Shown: positions 26,187-34,947 of the stretch, piece by piece
Layout of the letters: every line of letters starts with the position of its first letter
Numbering within the stretch: the first letter of the stretch is position 1
NCBI GenBank assembly: GCA_035318925.1
Contig: DATHDS010000036.1
Location: 1-64,000 of the forward strand
Length of the DNA: 64,000 bases
Reading direction: 5' to 3'
From: VAXT01 sp035318925
Lineage (GTDB): Bacteria > Actinomycetota > Thermoleophilia > Gaiellales > Gaiellaceae
Position numbers and translations under genes: made by a program
The notes under the pieces: model-generated
Told to the model about the DNA's origin: nothing
The model's input: only the letters and a program-made list of their open reading frames with translations
Database searches by the model: none

Positions 26187-26508
26187 CGGCGAAGGCCATC
26201 GTCGGGGTCGTAGTGAACGCGAGGATCCCGTAATCGCCGGCCAGAGCCAGGCCGGCGCCGACCGTCGTGGCCTGGGCACCGACCCGATCGATGACCGCGC
26301 CAGTGACCGGGGCAACGAAGATGGCGACGCCGCTGACGAGCCCGACGACGAGTCCGGTGACGCCGAGGCTGAAACCGCGCGCCTCGTGCAGGTAGATGAT
26401 CTCGAACGGAAAGACAGCGCCGTAGCCGAGCATGTTGAGGAAGACCCCGGCCTCGATGACCCACAGCTGGCGCGACAGGCCGAAGCTCAGCCGACGCATG
26501 GGAATCAT
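26187..26508 (-). pseudogene. MFS transporter, N-terminal quarter only
   Basis: The frame reads RQLWVIEAGVFLNMLGYGAV, FPFEIIYLHEARGFSLGVTG and GAVIDRVGAQATTVGAGLAL, the first three to four helices of an MFS permease including the loop 2-3 signature (GAVIDRVGA). It breaks off after TPTMAFAG at the 145-bp repeat. The remaining eight helices are missing from the window. It resembles the start of the intact MFS gene at 11928. Confidence 0.8.
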
Positions 26509-26835
26509 TGGCGGTAGGGGTTCAGCTTGACCCCAGACCTGCCCATGGGGCCGTCGGACCAGATAGACGCCGGCGGGGCGGAGCGCGCCGCCGATGGCCT
26601 TAGTGAGCGGACGGCGCGTTCAACGTTCGGTGCAACCGTGCCCAACCGAATCAACTGGCGCGGCCACGAGAAATTGGAAAACGCGAGGGTTCCGGATTCA
26701 GCGCGCTAACGTTAACCATAAAAGGGCCTTGGTTAACGGAACCTTCGTCTTCTTTCCATCGAACGGTGACCTCGACCGTCCCTGCACTTGCCCACATCGT
26801 AAGGCGAATCCGTCCCTGTCAAATCATCTCCGTTG
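26509..26835. other. No gene seen
   Basis: This spacer lies between the truncated MFS gene and a decayed gene. Around 26700-26830 the base composition is lower in GC than the surroundings (AACGTTAACCATAAAAGGGC), which may mark a promoter or an old insertion. No frame or RNA gene can be supported. Confidence 0.4.
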
Positions 26836-27500
26836 TTAGGCCGGCAGGAGTGGCGACCGCAGTGGGACCTCCGATTGCTCGCGGGCGAGCGAGGATTGAA
26901 GAGTGATAACGGTATCGGCGACCGGAATGCCCTCAAGGTACCGGCGACGCGTTTCGAACGATTCAAGCACGCTCGCGATAGCCAACCGATAGGCGGCGCC
27001 GTCGGTCTCTGCCAAGGCGATCAGTCCTCTGGCAACGTCGGATGGGAACTCGGGCGCAAGAGCACGGGCCGTCATTGATGCCATCGCATTGTTCTTACGG
27101 ACGAGGTGGGCTAGGCAGGCGGCGTAGCGACCGATCGGCGACTCTGTCTCCGAGGCGCCGGAGGCAACGATCCATTTGGCGTCATGGCGGGCACCACGCG
27201 CGTCTTCGGCGATCAGCCGCGACTTTAAGGCTCCGATGTAGCGCCCTCAGACGCCAGACGGGGCCAGAGCAACGCTCGCGCGGTAATCCTGGGCCGCGCA
27301 ATTGAGCCAGACGACAGCGTCGTCTCGGCGCCCTAGCATGAGCGCTGCCAACCGCCGCGCCCCGGGCGTCACTACCCATTCGCATCAGCTGGCGCTCCCG
27401 CCGCCTGGACTCCAACGACAACCGACGCTCGCCATCTCGGTACCGTCGTCGCTCGCGTTCGAGCTGACCAATCCAGACTTCTTGATCCAGCACATAGATC
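26836..27500 (-). pseudogene. Decayed gene of unknown family
   Basis: The minus strand encodes LERERRRYRDGERRLSLESR and then, after a frameshift near 27350, RRLAALMLGRRDDAVVWLNC and AAQDYRASVALAPSGV. An in-frame TGA follows, then GRYIGALKSRLIAEDARGAR, SPIGRYAACLAHLVRKNNAM and EGIPVADTVITLQ to the stop. The TGA sits where a tryptophan codon would fit. The C-terminal 82 residues still have an ATG (27084), but the gene is broken. A 60-bp piece of its 5' region recurs at 43260-43319 with five mismatches. Confidence 0.6.
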
Positions 27501-27759
27501 ACGGTAGAGGGAGAATGCTTTGCTCGGCATCGAAGCGTCGTCGAGCTCAGCGAACCTATGCCGTCGTCCAGCATCGCGACCGCAGTGGCGATAAGCGTAA
27601 GGACTACGGCACTTCGGCGCGCAACAGGCGGTGCCCAGACTGGGCTCGAGGTACCGTCTACTGAGGTGGAAATGGCCTGCGCCGGCTGTGAGCGCGTGAT
27701 CGGAGAGGCCAGAAATCCAGTCGGCGGCGAATCGTCTCTCGACAGCGGAGGAGGAGCGG

Positions 27760-27981
27760 ATGAATATCAGTACCGAGCAGGGACTCACGAACGAAGAGCG
27801 GGCGCTTATCAGGCTCGCGGGTCAGTTCGCGCGCGAGTTTGCGGTGCTGCCTCAGCTGCACCCCGCCGACAAGCAAGAGGTCGCCTTCCATGTGCATGCG
27901 CTGGCGCGTGTCGTCGGGATGCGGGCGGCGCATCGAGCCCACCCGGACATCGTGCCGAATCGGTCGGGGACGCCGATCTAG
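27760..27981 (+). CDS. Small hypothetical protein
   Basis: The 73-residue protein follows an excellent ribosome-binding site (GGAGGAGG, five bases before ATG), which makes it one of the more credible small genes here. It is helical (EERALIRLAGQFAREFAVLP) with several histidines (EVAFHVHALARVVGMRAAHR). There is no membrane segment. No family is recognised. Confidence 0.65.
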   Translation: MNISTEQGLTNEERALIRLAGQFAREFAVLPQLHPADKQEVAFHVHALARVVGMRAAHRAHPDIVPNRSGTPI

Positions 27982-28000
27982 CGGCCATGACGCCTGGATG

Positions 28001-28768
28001 TCACGAGCCGTGCTCGACTCTAAGCGCAGCACGCACTCGCCGGGCGAGCAGTTCGTACCGCTTTGGCGACGCAGCGATCGCCAGCGGTTCTTGAACGGTC
28101 GGTTCCTCGAACGTTTCGCCTTCTCGGAACTGGGTCCGTGTCAGGTCGAGCGCCAACCCCGAGGGCAGCCGATTCCACGCGTGACGCTCGACGCGTTTGC
28201 CATTGCGCAGGACGTTTGCGATGAGGATGTCGCCACCCAGCAAGTCGCGAACGACGAGCGCAGTGACGTCGCACTGGCCGCGCGCGGCATTCTCCTCCGA
28301 CCATTCGTTCGGATTGTCCGACGTGTCACGACCCCACGCGTCTGCGATCGCGCGCTCAACGTCGACCAGGCTCGTTGCTACGACGGCTTCGGACGGAGCG
28401 GCCGTAGGGGTGAGGTTGCGAATACATCGAACGCGACCGCCCTCGAGGTAGCCGTCGACGTTGAACCCGCAGCGTTCAAGCCAGAAGAGGTCCTGCTCCT
28501 CAGCCTCAGCTTCAAGGCGCGTCGCGTTCGCCATCGCGGCGAGCGCATTTACAAGCGCTGGGCCCACCGCTGCACGATTCGCGGCTGGGATGACCATCAG
28601 CGGTCCGAGCCGAACCTCCTCCGCCGAGTGCCGGACAAGCCGCGCGCACGCGACGAGCCCGTCCTCGTCTTCCCAACCGACGAGGAAACCGTCCTCCAGC
28701 TTGTCCGCTGCGAGGAGAGCGGCAACAGCTGGCTCTTCCTCCCGCCCACGCAGATCGACGATCCCCAC
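28001..28768 (-). CDS. GNAT-like domain fused to a YunG-like domain
   Basis: The 255-residue protein starts at GTG. Residues 1-115 look like a short GNAT acetyltransferase (EDEDGLVACARLVRHSAEEV, LGPLMVIPAANRAAVGPALV, FWLERCGFNVDG). Residues 130-255 match the YunG-type pattern: QCDVTALVVRDLLGGDILIA with a cysteine, then RHAWNRLPSGLALDLTRTQF, and a closing helix. YunG-like proteins have a Cys-His arrangement like a cysteine protease fold. The fusion suggests that the two activities share a substrate. The GNAT acetyl-CoA loop is not canonical. Confidence 0.7.
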   Translation of the reverse strand: MGIVDLRGREEEPAVAALLAADKLEDGFLVGWEDEDGLVACARLVRHSAEEVRLGPLMVIPAANRAAVGPALVNALAAMANATRLEAEAEEQDLFWLERCGFNVDGYLEGGRVRCIRNLTPTAAPSEAVVATSLVDVERAIADAWGRDTSDNPNEWSEENAARGQCDVTALVVRDLLGGDILIANVLRNGKRVERHAWNRLPSGLALDLTRTQFREGETFEEPTVQEPLAIAASPKRYELLARRVRAALRVEHGS

Positions 28769-29135
28769 TCACTAGTTTTTACCACGGGTGGTGGAATGTG
28801 CCGCTCCTTTGTGCACATGTAAAGCCGCGAAGAGTCACAGCAGCGCGCCGGAATGCTCAGAGTTCGATCTTCAGCCGGGGATGCGCAGGGTGACGCTCGA
28901 GACTAATCCTGCTCAAGATCCCTCAAAGAGAGGGTCTTCCGTCGTCGACCAAGCGGGGCTCAGGCCCAGCTTGATGATGTTGTTCGGGTTCTGCTCGATT
29001 CGGTAGAAGATGGAAGCGGCCCGATACCGGAAGCCAGTTCTTGTCGAAAGCATCCGGTTATGACGAGCTGCGGCAAACGGTCGTCAGGACCCGCTGAGCA
29101 CTCTGTACTGAGCTGGTCCGCGATGATGTCACGCC
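28769..29135. other. No gene seen
   Basis: This non-coding gap lies between two divergent genes and should hold both promoters. No hexamer pair stands out clearly. I see no repeat or RNA gene. Confidence 0.45.
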
Positions 29136-29897
29136 ATGATCCGTCCATTTCTCCTCGCACAACTGAGCGATCCACACATCGGTGCCGAGGGGTTTGACCG
29201 TGATCCCGCGGTCGGGTTCGCGGCGGCAGTCGAGTCCGTTAGCGCGCTGCGTCCGCAGCCGGATGTGGTCCTTGTTTCAGGCGATCTCGCGGAGCACGCC
29301 ACCGATGTCGAATATGAGTACGTGCGCGAGCTCCTTGCGCCCCTTCGGGCGCCGTTGTACGTGCTGCCTGGCAACCACGACGACCGTCGAGCCCTTCATC
29401 GCCACTTCGGCGTACCCGGCGCTGCCGGCGAACCGGTGCAGTATTCAGTCGATCTCGGCCCATTGCGGCTCGTCGTACTCGACACCACGCGCCCAGGCGA
29501 GGATCCTGGCGCGCTCGACGCCGACCGGCTCGCCTGGCTCGACGCCGAACTTGGCTCAGTGCCAGGGCTGCCAACCTTGCTCGCAATGCACCATCCACCC
29601 CTCGTCACCGGGGTGCCGGCGTGGGACGAGCTCGGTCTACCTGCCGCAGATCGACGGGCGCTCGGCCAAGTGATCGAACGCCACCGGCAGGTGCGGCGGT
29701 TGGTTGCTGGTCACGTCCACCGCATGATCAGCGGCGACCTCGTGGGCTGTACTGTGCTAACCGTTCCGAGCACCTTCATGCAGGCGCGACTGAACATCGG
29801 TTCGAACGAAATCGAACTCGCCGACGAGCCTGCAGGCTTCGCCTTGCACGCGGTCCTCGACGGCGAGCTGATCTCACACCTCCAACCGGTGAACTAG
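29136..29897 (+). CDS. Class III cyclic-nucleotide/phosphodiesterase-like metallophosphoesterase
   Basis: The 253-residue protein carries all five metal-site motifs: LAQLSDPHIG, VLVSGDLAEHA, YVLPGNHDDRRALH, LLAMHHPPLVTG and LVAGHVHRMISGD. This set is typical of CpdA/GpdQ-type enzymes, which hydrolyse cAMP or other phosphodiesters with a di-metal centre. The length fits the family. There is no signal peptide, so it acts in the cytoplasm. It stands alone. The exact substrate cannot be read from sequence. Confidence 0.9.
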   Translation: MIRPFLLAQLSDPHIGAEGFDRDPAVGFAAAVESVSALRPQPDVVLVSGDLAEHATDVEYEYVRELLAPLRAPLYVLPGNHDDRRALHRHFGVPGAAGEPVQYSVDLGPLRLVVLDTTRPGEDPGALDADRLAWLDAELGSVPGLPTLLAMHHPPLVTGVPAWDELGLPAADRRALGQVIERHRQVRRLVAGHVHRMISGDLVGCTVLTVPSTFMQARLNIGSNEIELADEPAGFALHAVLDGELISHLQPVN

Positions 29898-29954
29898 CCT
29901 TGGACGGCCGGTGCTAACCGCCTCCTGCAGCTTCCGCTGTGTGGGCCTAGAGTC

Positions 29955-30245
29955 CGACGGTGGTCGGCCGTCCTCGGGCTGGCCGCATTGATCGCAGAGT
30001 CGGCCGCCGCGTTCTCTGTCCTCAAGGGAGCGGGCGCCGTCTACCTTGTCCTACTGGGGTTTAGCCTGATGCGCTCGTCCAGCCGAGGGGATGATCGACG
30101 GACCGCCAGGGTACTCCCTTGGAAGGTGTCGGGTGCCTTCCGGGAGGCGCTACTGGCGAATGTGCTCAACCCGAGGGCTGCGTCCGCTCCTCAGGCACTA
30201 CGACCACGTGCCCAATTTAGTTCGGTGCGCGTGGTAGCGGACTAA
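29955..30245 (+). pseudogene. LysE-family transporter fragment
   Basis: The frame reads AVLGLAALIAESAAAFSVLK, GAGAVYLVLLGFSLMRSS and FREALLANVLNPRAA, the middle of a LysE/RhtB amino-acid exporter (the GA-YL-LG motif and NPK/R-type loop). The first helix and its PGP motif and the last two or three helices are missing. The 3' end runs into unrelated sequence. Confidence 0.75.
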
Positions 30246-30394
30246 GGGTCCCGGCAGCCGGACCGCATTGACGCTCCGGGGGTCGATAGGTCTGTTGCGG
30301 GGTCGCCTCGTGGGTCGGCAAAGAACCGCCATTTCGCTTGACGTGAGCTCCACCCACGGGTGGCAATCGCACCCCACGACCGATGCGTGGGAAT

Positions 30395-31342
30395 TTAATG
30401 AATGACTCTCTCCGTGCTGACGAAGAGGTCAGCGCAGACTTCCCCGGCGAGCTCGACCAACGCGCGGGCTGACGCGGTCTGCTCGCGGTCACCGTGCCAA
30501 GCCAGAACGATCAACCGCGGCGGCGGCTTCGTCGCCAACTCCACCTGAACGACATCGGTCCGTGACGGATCGACCGCAAGCCGGGGCAGCAACGCCGCGC
30601 CGAGTCCGGCGGCCGCGAGGCCCACCAGCGTCGCGTTGTCATCGATCCGGTAACGGATCTGCGCAGCGATCCCATGGGCGCGGCAGAATGCATCGGCAGC
30701 CTCGCTCTGGCTGCAGACGATGAGTGGAATGTCGGCGAGCCGGCGCAGGCTAAGAGTCCGCTTTGCGGCCGCGAGCGGCGAGTCGGCAGCTACGAGGAGG
30801 ACGTAGGGGTCTTCTAGCAGCTCGACGGAGTTAAACGGGCCATCGCGCAACGGCGGAAAGCCGAAGGCCAACTCGAGCTCGCCTGCCTCAAGCTGATCAA
30901 GTAGGCGATCGTCCCATGCGTCTTCCACAAGCTCGATCTCGATCGCCGGTGCTCGCTCTCCGAAGCGACGTAACAGCTCGGGAACGATCCGCGCTCCGAT
31001 GCTCGGGATCGTGCCGAGGCGCAGACTGCCTGCGGAGCCGTCTTCAAGTGCACGCAACTCGGCATCGGCGGCTTGCGCGCGCGCCAGCATGGCCGCGCCG
31101 TGCAGCAGCACACGCTGCCCGGCCTCGCTCAGAGTCACCTCACGGCCGCCCGCTCTCCGTTCGACCAGTCGCGAGCCGACCAGGCGCTCAAGTGTCTGGA
31201 GCTGCTGGCTAACCGCCGGCTGGCTATAGCCGAGGCGCCGAGCGGCGCCGGCCAATGAGCCCTCTTCGGCGACGGTGCGGAGCGCGACCAGGTGGCGCAG
31301 CTCGACGCCGATCCACCTGAAGGATTCGCTTATATCTGCCAT
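30395..31342 (-). CDS. LysR-type transcriptional regulator
   Basis: The 315-residue protein has the LysR winged helix-turn-helix at residues 11-75 (LRHLVALRTVAEEGSLAGAA, RRLGYSQPAVSQQLQTLERL, VGSRLVERRAGG), a linker helix, and a periplasmic-binding-protein-like effector domain (SLRLGTIPSIGARIVPELLR to the end). It is divergent from the LUD-YczE-VOC-membrane operon, only 52 bases away, and so is the likely regulator of that operon. A partly deleted copy of this gene is at 41190-41690. Confidence 0.93.
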   Translation of the reverse strand: MADISESFRWIGVELRHLVALRTVAEEGSLAGAARRLGYSQPAVSQQLQTLERLVGSRLVERRAGGREVTLSEAGQRVLLHGAAMLARAQAADAELRALEDGSAGSLRLGTIPSIGARIVPELLRRFGERAPAIEIELVEDAWDDRLLDQLEAGELELAFGFPPLRDGPFNSVELLEDPYVLLVAADSPLAAAKRTLSLRRLADIPLIVCSQSEAADAFCRAHGIAAQIRYRIDDNATLVGLAAAGLGAALLPRLAVDPSRTDVVQVELATKPPPRLIVLAWHGDREQTASARALVELAGEVCADLFVSTERVIH

Positions 31343-31394
31343 CGCAAACAGAAGTGTAGAACAACGATCGGGTTCAGGTATTCATGTCTGCAAG

Positions 31395-32018
31395 ATGGTC
31401 GAGCACGTCTCCGCTACGTCTCTGTTACCGGCGATCGACGAGCCCTTGCTCCGCGCACTCAAGACGCGGGGCTTCGACGCCCGAGAAGTCGGAGGCCCGA
31501 ACGAGGCATTGGAGGCCGTGCGTGAACTGCTGCCGAACGGCGCGCTCGTCTCCCACGGCGGGTCGACGACGCTCGAGGAGATCGGCCTGGTCGATGCCCT
31601 GGAGGCTTCGCAGGACGTGCGCTATGGAAACGCCGAGTGGCTTGCCGAAGATGATGCCGACCGCCGCTTGGCGGTTCGCAAGCGCAACGTGATCTTCGCC
31701 GACGTGTTCCTCGGTGGGGTTCAGGCGATCGCTCGGACCGGGCAGGTCGTCGGCTGCGACGCCATGGGCAGCCGCCAGGGGCCGTATGTCTGGGGTCCGA
31801 GTCGTGTGATCTGGGTCGCGGGCGCGAACAAGATCGTGCCCGATCTCGACGCAGCAATTCGGCGTGTCTACCAAGTTGCGTTCCCTCTCGAGGACGTGCG
31901 AGTGCGTGAAGCCGGCGATGCGCCCGGAAGCGGGGTCAACAAGCTCGTCATCTACGAGCGGGAACCGATCGCTGGGCGCACGACGCTCATCCTTATCCCG
32001 GAAGCGCTCGGGTTTTAG
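31395..32018 (+). CDS. LUD-domain (LutC/YkgG-like) protein
   Basis: About 207 residues from the ATG at 31395. The sequence matches the LUD fold: RALKTRGFDAREVGGPNEAL, LVSHGGSTTLEEIGLVDAL, NVIFADVFLGGVQAIARTG, then PSRVIWVAGANKIVPDLDAA and RVYQVAFPLEDVRVRE. Proteins of this type occur in lactate utilisation (LutC) and as stand-alone LUD proteins of unknown role. It is the first gene of a tight four-gene operon facing a LysR regulator. Confidence 0.85.
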   Translation: MVEHVSATSLLPAIDEPLLRALKTRGFDAREVGGPNEALEAVRELLPNGALVSHGGSTTLEEIGLVDALEASQDVRYGNAEWLAEDDADRRLAVRKRNVIFADVFLGGVQAIARTGQVVGCDAMGSRQGPYVWGPSRVIWVAGANKIVPDLDAAIRRVYQVAFPLEDVRVREAGDAPGSGVNKLVIYEREPIAGRTTLILIPEALGF

Positions 32019-32021
32019 TTC

Positions 32022-32726
32022 ATGCGCGTGCCGCCGCGACTGCGAGGCGGGCTTGCAACTCGCCTTGCAGTGCTGATCGGCGGGCTGCTGATCTTCGCGG
32101 CCGGAATCGTTTGCCTGCTCGAATCGGGCCTCGGCCTCTCACCGTGGGATGTCCTCCACCAGGGGCTGGCCAATCACACTCGGCTGTCCTTCGGGGAAGC
32201 GAACATCGCCGTCAGCGTCATCGTTGTCATCTTCGCCGCGGGGCTCGGCGCCCGCATCGGGGTAGGCACAGTGGCCAACGCCATTCTGGTCGGCAGCTTC
32301 GTTCAACTGCTCACCTCGCCCGACGCGATCACGGGGCTTGCGCAGGAGCCGCTCGTCGTGCGGGTCGGGCTGCTTCTAGCCGGGCTGGCGCTGATGGGCG
32401 TCGGCACGGGCCTCTACCTGGGCGCGGATCTCGGAGCCGGGCCGCGGGACTCGCTGATGGTCGTCGGCGCCAGGCGAACGCCTTTCCGAATCGGCGTTGT
32501 CCGCGCCGGGCTCGAGATCTGCGCCCTAGCTTTCGGATTTGCGCTCGGCGGTACCCTCGGCGTCGGGACTGTGGCCTTCGCGCTCAGCATCGGACCGGCC
32601 GTCGAGCTGGCCTTTTGGCTGCTCGAGCACTCGCCGCTGGCCCAGCCCCCGAGCGAAACGAACGACGTTCCGGCCGGCGCGCTACATCTTGGCCACGGTC
32701 GCTACTACGAATGGGAGCAGGCATGA
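32022..32726 (+). CDS. YczE/YitT-family membrane protein
   Basis: The 234-residue protein has five or six membrane helices. The signatures SGLGLSPWDVLHQGLANHT and GADLGAGPRDSLMVVGARRT are the duplicated family motifs of YczE/YyaS proteins. Its start lies three bases after the LUD stop, and its stop overlaps the next start (ATGA). It may be a transporter or regulator of membrane-associated chemistry; no substrate is known. Confidence 0.88.
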   Translation: MRVPPRLRGGLATRLAVLIGGLLIFAAGIVCLLESGLGLSPWDVLHQGLANHTRLSFGEANIAVSVIVVIFAAGLGARIGVGTVANAILVGSFVQLLTSPDAITGLAQEPLVVRVGLLLAGLALMGVGTGLYLGADLGAGPRDSLMVVGARRTPFRIGVVRAGLEICALAFGFALGGTLGVGTVAFALSIGPAVELAFWLLEHSPLAQPPSETNDVPAGALHLGHGRYYEWEQA

Positions 32727-33169
32727 GCAGTGAGAGCACAAAACCGCGGCTCGTCGGCATCAACCACCTTGCGCTCGAGGTCGACGACGTCACCCAAGCT
32801 GTCCTCTTCTGGCGCCAGCTGTTCGACATCCAACTTCAGGAGGAGGAGCCGGGTGCGGCCTTCATCGACCTCGGCGATCAGTTCATCGCCCTTATGGACC
32901 CGTCGGGACCTACTGACGACCTCGAGCGTCATTTCGGTCTCGTCGTCGACGACAAGGAGGCCGCGCGACGCGTGCTCGAGGCAGCCGGCGTCGAGATCCT
33001 GCCCGGCCACCGCCTCGACTTCCGCGACCCGTTCGGCAACCGCATTCAGGTCGTGCAATACGACCAGATCCAGTTCGCGAAGAGCGACCGCATTCTGCGC
33101 GGGATGGGCCTCAAGCTTGGGAAAAGCGAGTCGGCGCGCGCCGAGCTCAATTCGAAAGGCCTGGCCTGA
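32723..33169 (+). CDS. VOC-family (glyoxalase-fold) protein
   Basis: The 148-residue protein shows two beta-alpha-beta-beta-beta modules: GINHLALEVDDVTQAVLFWR and the second half from HFGLVVDDKEAARRVLEAAG to FRDPFGNRIQVVQYDQ. The first histidine (NHLAL) and DPFGN are conserved family positions, so it probably binds a divalent metal. The start overlaps the YczE stop, and its own stop overlaps the next gene (TGATG). Confidence 0.9.
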   Translation: MSSESTKPRLVGINHLALEVDDVTQAVLFWRQLFDIQLQEEEPGAAFIDLGDQFIALMDPSGPTDDLERHFGLVVDDKEAARRVLEAAGVEILPGHRLDFRDPFGNRIQVVQYDQIQFAKSDRILRGMGLKLGKSESARAELNSKGLA

Positions 33170-33486
33170 TGATGGTACGGCTTCGTTCCCGATACTCCAT
33201 CCCCGGCATTCTCGCAGTGATCGGATTGATTGCTGCGCTTGTCCTAACTCATGGCGGGTTCTGGCTCATTGCGCTTGTATGGGTTTTCGGCATCGCCGCG
33301 CTAGTCGCGCTGAGGAGACTCTTTCCGTCCCGGGGCGCAAGGGCCATGCTGGCTGCGCTGGCGGTCGTCGCGTGTCCTGTGCTCACGTTCGAGGGCGGCC
33401 TGATCCTGTTGCCGGCGGCGCTCGCTCTTCTCATCATTGAGATCGTCACCGCGCGCCCCCGCTCGAACGCCGCAGACCCCGCGTAG
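33169..33486 (+). CDS. Small membrane protein, paralogue of the 11.1-kb gene
   Basis: The 105-residue protein ends the LysR-controlled operon; its ATG overlaps the VOC stop. It has three membrane helices (IPGILAVIGLIAALVLTHGG, FWLIALVWVFGIAALVALRR, and AMLAALAVVACPVLTFEGGL onward). It is clearly homologous to residues 11-100 of the product at 11068-11580, which carries a frameshift. Both are last in ArsR- or LysR-linked clusters. Function unknown. Confidence 0.8.
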   Translation: MMVRLRSRYSIPGILAVIGLIAALVLTHGGFWLIALVWVFGIAALVALRRLFPSRGARAMLAALAVVACPVLTFEGGLILLPAALALLIIEIVTARPRSNAADPA

Positions 33487-33522
33487 TCAGTCAGGGATGC
33501 CGGTCTTGCGGCTCGCGAGTCG

Positions 33523-34227
33523 TTACCCGCGACCCACTGGTGGCATTTCGATTCCGAACTCGGCGGCAAGCAGCGTGCGCCCCGCAGCTGTGATCTCGAC
33601 TGAGCGGTTCCTCTGACGCCTCCGCAACCAGTCAAGCTCGAATAGCCGATCCGCGAGCGCCGCGCCGAGGGCTCCGGCGACGTGGCGGCGCCTCTCACTC
33701 CAATCGAGACACGGGCGCACGAGTGGCCGACGCAGCCTGGCTAGCTTGGCGACGTCGATCCCGAAACCGTTGAGTAACTGTTCTGCGTCCGGTCCGAGCA
33801 GGTAGTTCGTTGCGCCATAGACAAGGACTCCGCTGCGCTCGAGGGCAGCGGCCAGCTCAACGCCGAGGCGTCCGGCGAGATGGTCGTAGCAAGTGCGAGC
33901 GTCCCGAATTGCATGACTGGCGCTCGCTTCACGCAGCGATCGCACCGGACGTGCCGGCGCGATCACCGATAGTGCTTCGAGTGCAGCCGCGACCGCCGGA
34001 TCGGCGATCTGGAAATAACGCTGGCGGCCACGGCGCTCGGCCGAAACGAGACCGCCCGTGCGCAGCTTGGCGAGATGCACACTTGCGGTCGATGGCGCGA
34101 TACCGGCGCGGCTGGCAAGCTCGCTCGCTGGTAGCGCCTCGCCTTCCATGAGCGCCAACAGAACCGCCGCCCGTGCGGGCTCGCCAATCAATGCCGCTGT
34201 AGCGGCGACGTCGACATCACCCACCAT
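33523..34227 (-). CDS. ArsR-like transcriptional regulator with long C-terminus
   Basis: The 234-residue protein starts at ATG 34227. Residues 5-75 form a winged helix-turn-helix (ALIGEPARAAVLLALMEGEA, LASRAGIAPSTASVHLAKLR, GGLVSAERRGRQRYFQIADP). The rest contains ARTCYDHLAGRLGVELAAAL and LTPAG-like ITAAGRTLLAAEFGI, a layout seen in ArsR regulators that carry a second wing-like domain. It overlaps the preceding gene by 11 bases and is probably co-translated with it. Confidence 0.88.
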   Translation of the reverse strand: MVGDVDVAATAALIGEPARAAVLLALMEGEALPASELASRAGIAPSTASVHLAKLRTGGLVSAERRGRQRYFQIADPAVAAALEALSVIAPARPVRSLREASASHAIRDARTCYDHLAGRLGVELAAALERSGVLVYGATNYLLGPDAEQLLNGFGIDVAKLARLRRPLVRPCLDWSERRRHVAGALGAALADRLFELDWLRRRQRNRSVEITAAGRTLLAAEFGIEMPPVGRG

Positions 34228-34810
34228 GCGCTCCGACCTCGGCGAACAGTTCCGGAAATCGCTCGCGCGTCGCACCAATGAGTCGATCGCGCGAAGGTGG
34301 TCGGCCAAATCGAGTACGGTCGTAGTCCGGACTGAATTCACGCTCGAGTATGTCGAGCTCATCGACCTCCTGACGAAGACGCTCCCGCCAAGTGGCATCG
34401 TCCGCCGCTGGGCTAGCGAGGAGGCGTTCGATCGAGGCGACGAGCTCGGACTTGCGCACGATGGTTTCCGGTGAGACCTGGCGCAAGCAGACGCCGTAGA
34501 TGCCGCCGATATAGTCGGCCCAGTCTTCCTCGAACTCGCTCGTTGCTCCGCCAGCCAACTGGTAGCGACGCGAGAACTCCTCGCGTAAGCGTTTTGGTTC
34601 GCCCGCGTCGTCGAGAAGCCGGAAGTAGTCGTCAGGCACCATCTCGCTCCCATCCGGCAGGACATAGGAAGGGCGAGGCAACAGTCCATCAGCGATCAGC
34701 CTTCGCACTTGCTCGACATTCGCCCCTCGCTCGTCGCAGAGCTCGTTCAGGCGGCGGTAATTCGCACGGACGTACGCAATGTCTGCGTCACTGAACCGAT
34801 TTAGGCTCAT
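34217..34810 (-). CDS. DUF6058-like protein
   Basis: The 197-residue soluble protein begins SDADIAYVRANYRRLNELCD, followed by IADGLLPRPSYVLPDGSEMV and PDDYFRLLDDAG. I recognise this as the pattern of DUF6058 proteins, which have been noted near natural-product genes; that link is from memory. The downstream HTH regulator overlaps it by 11 bases. It has no signal peptide and no membrane segment. Confidence 0.7.
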   Translation of the reverse strand: MSLNRFSDADIAYVRANYRRLNELCDERGANVEQVRRLIADGLLPRPSYVLPDGSEMVPDDYFRLLDDAGEPKRLREEFSRRYQLAGGATSEFEEDWADYIGGIYGVCLRQVSPETIVRKSELVASIERLLASPAADDATWRERLRQEVDELDILEREFSPDYDRTRFGRPPSRDRLIGATRERFPELFAEVGAHGG

Positions 34811-34947
34811 CAGTCGAGTTTAGCGCGGGAACTATTTGACCTGTACCGAAATGTGGACTGCGCGATCTGAGAGCCACGCAGCGACCCGACGCACTCGGTG
34901 GCCTATTGCCGTTGCCCATCACGTCGACCTTGTGTCACGCTAGGCGG

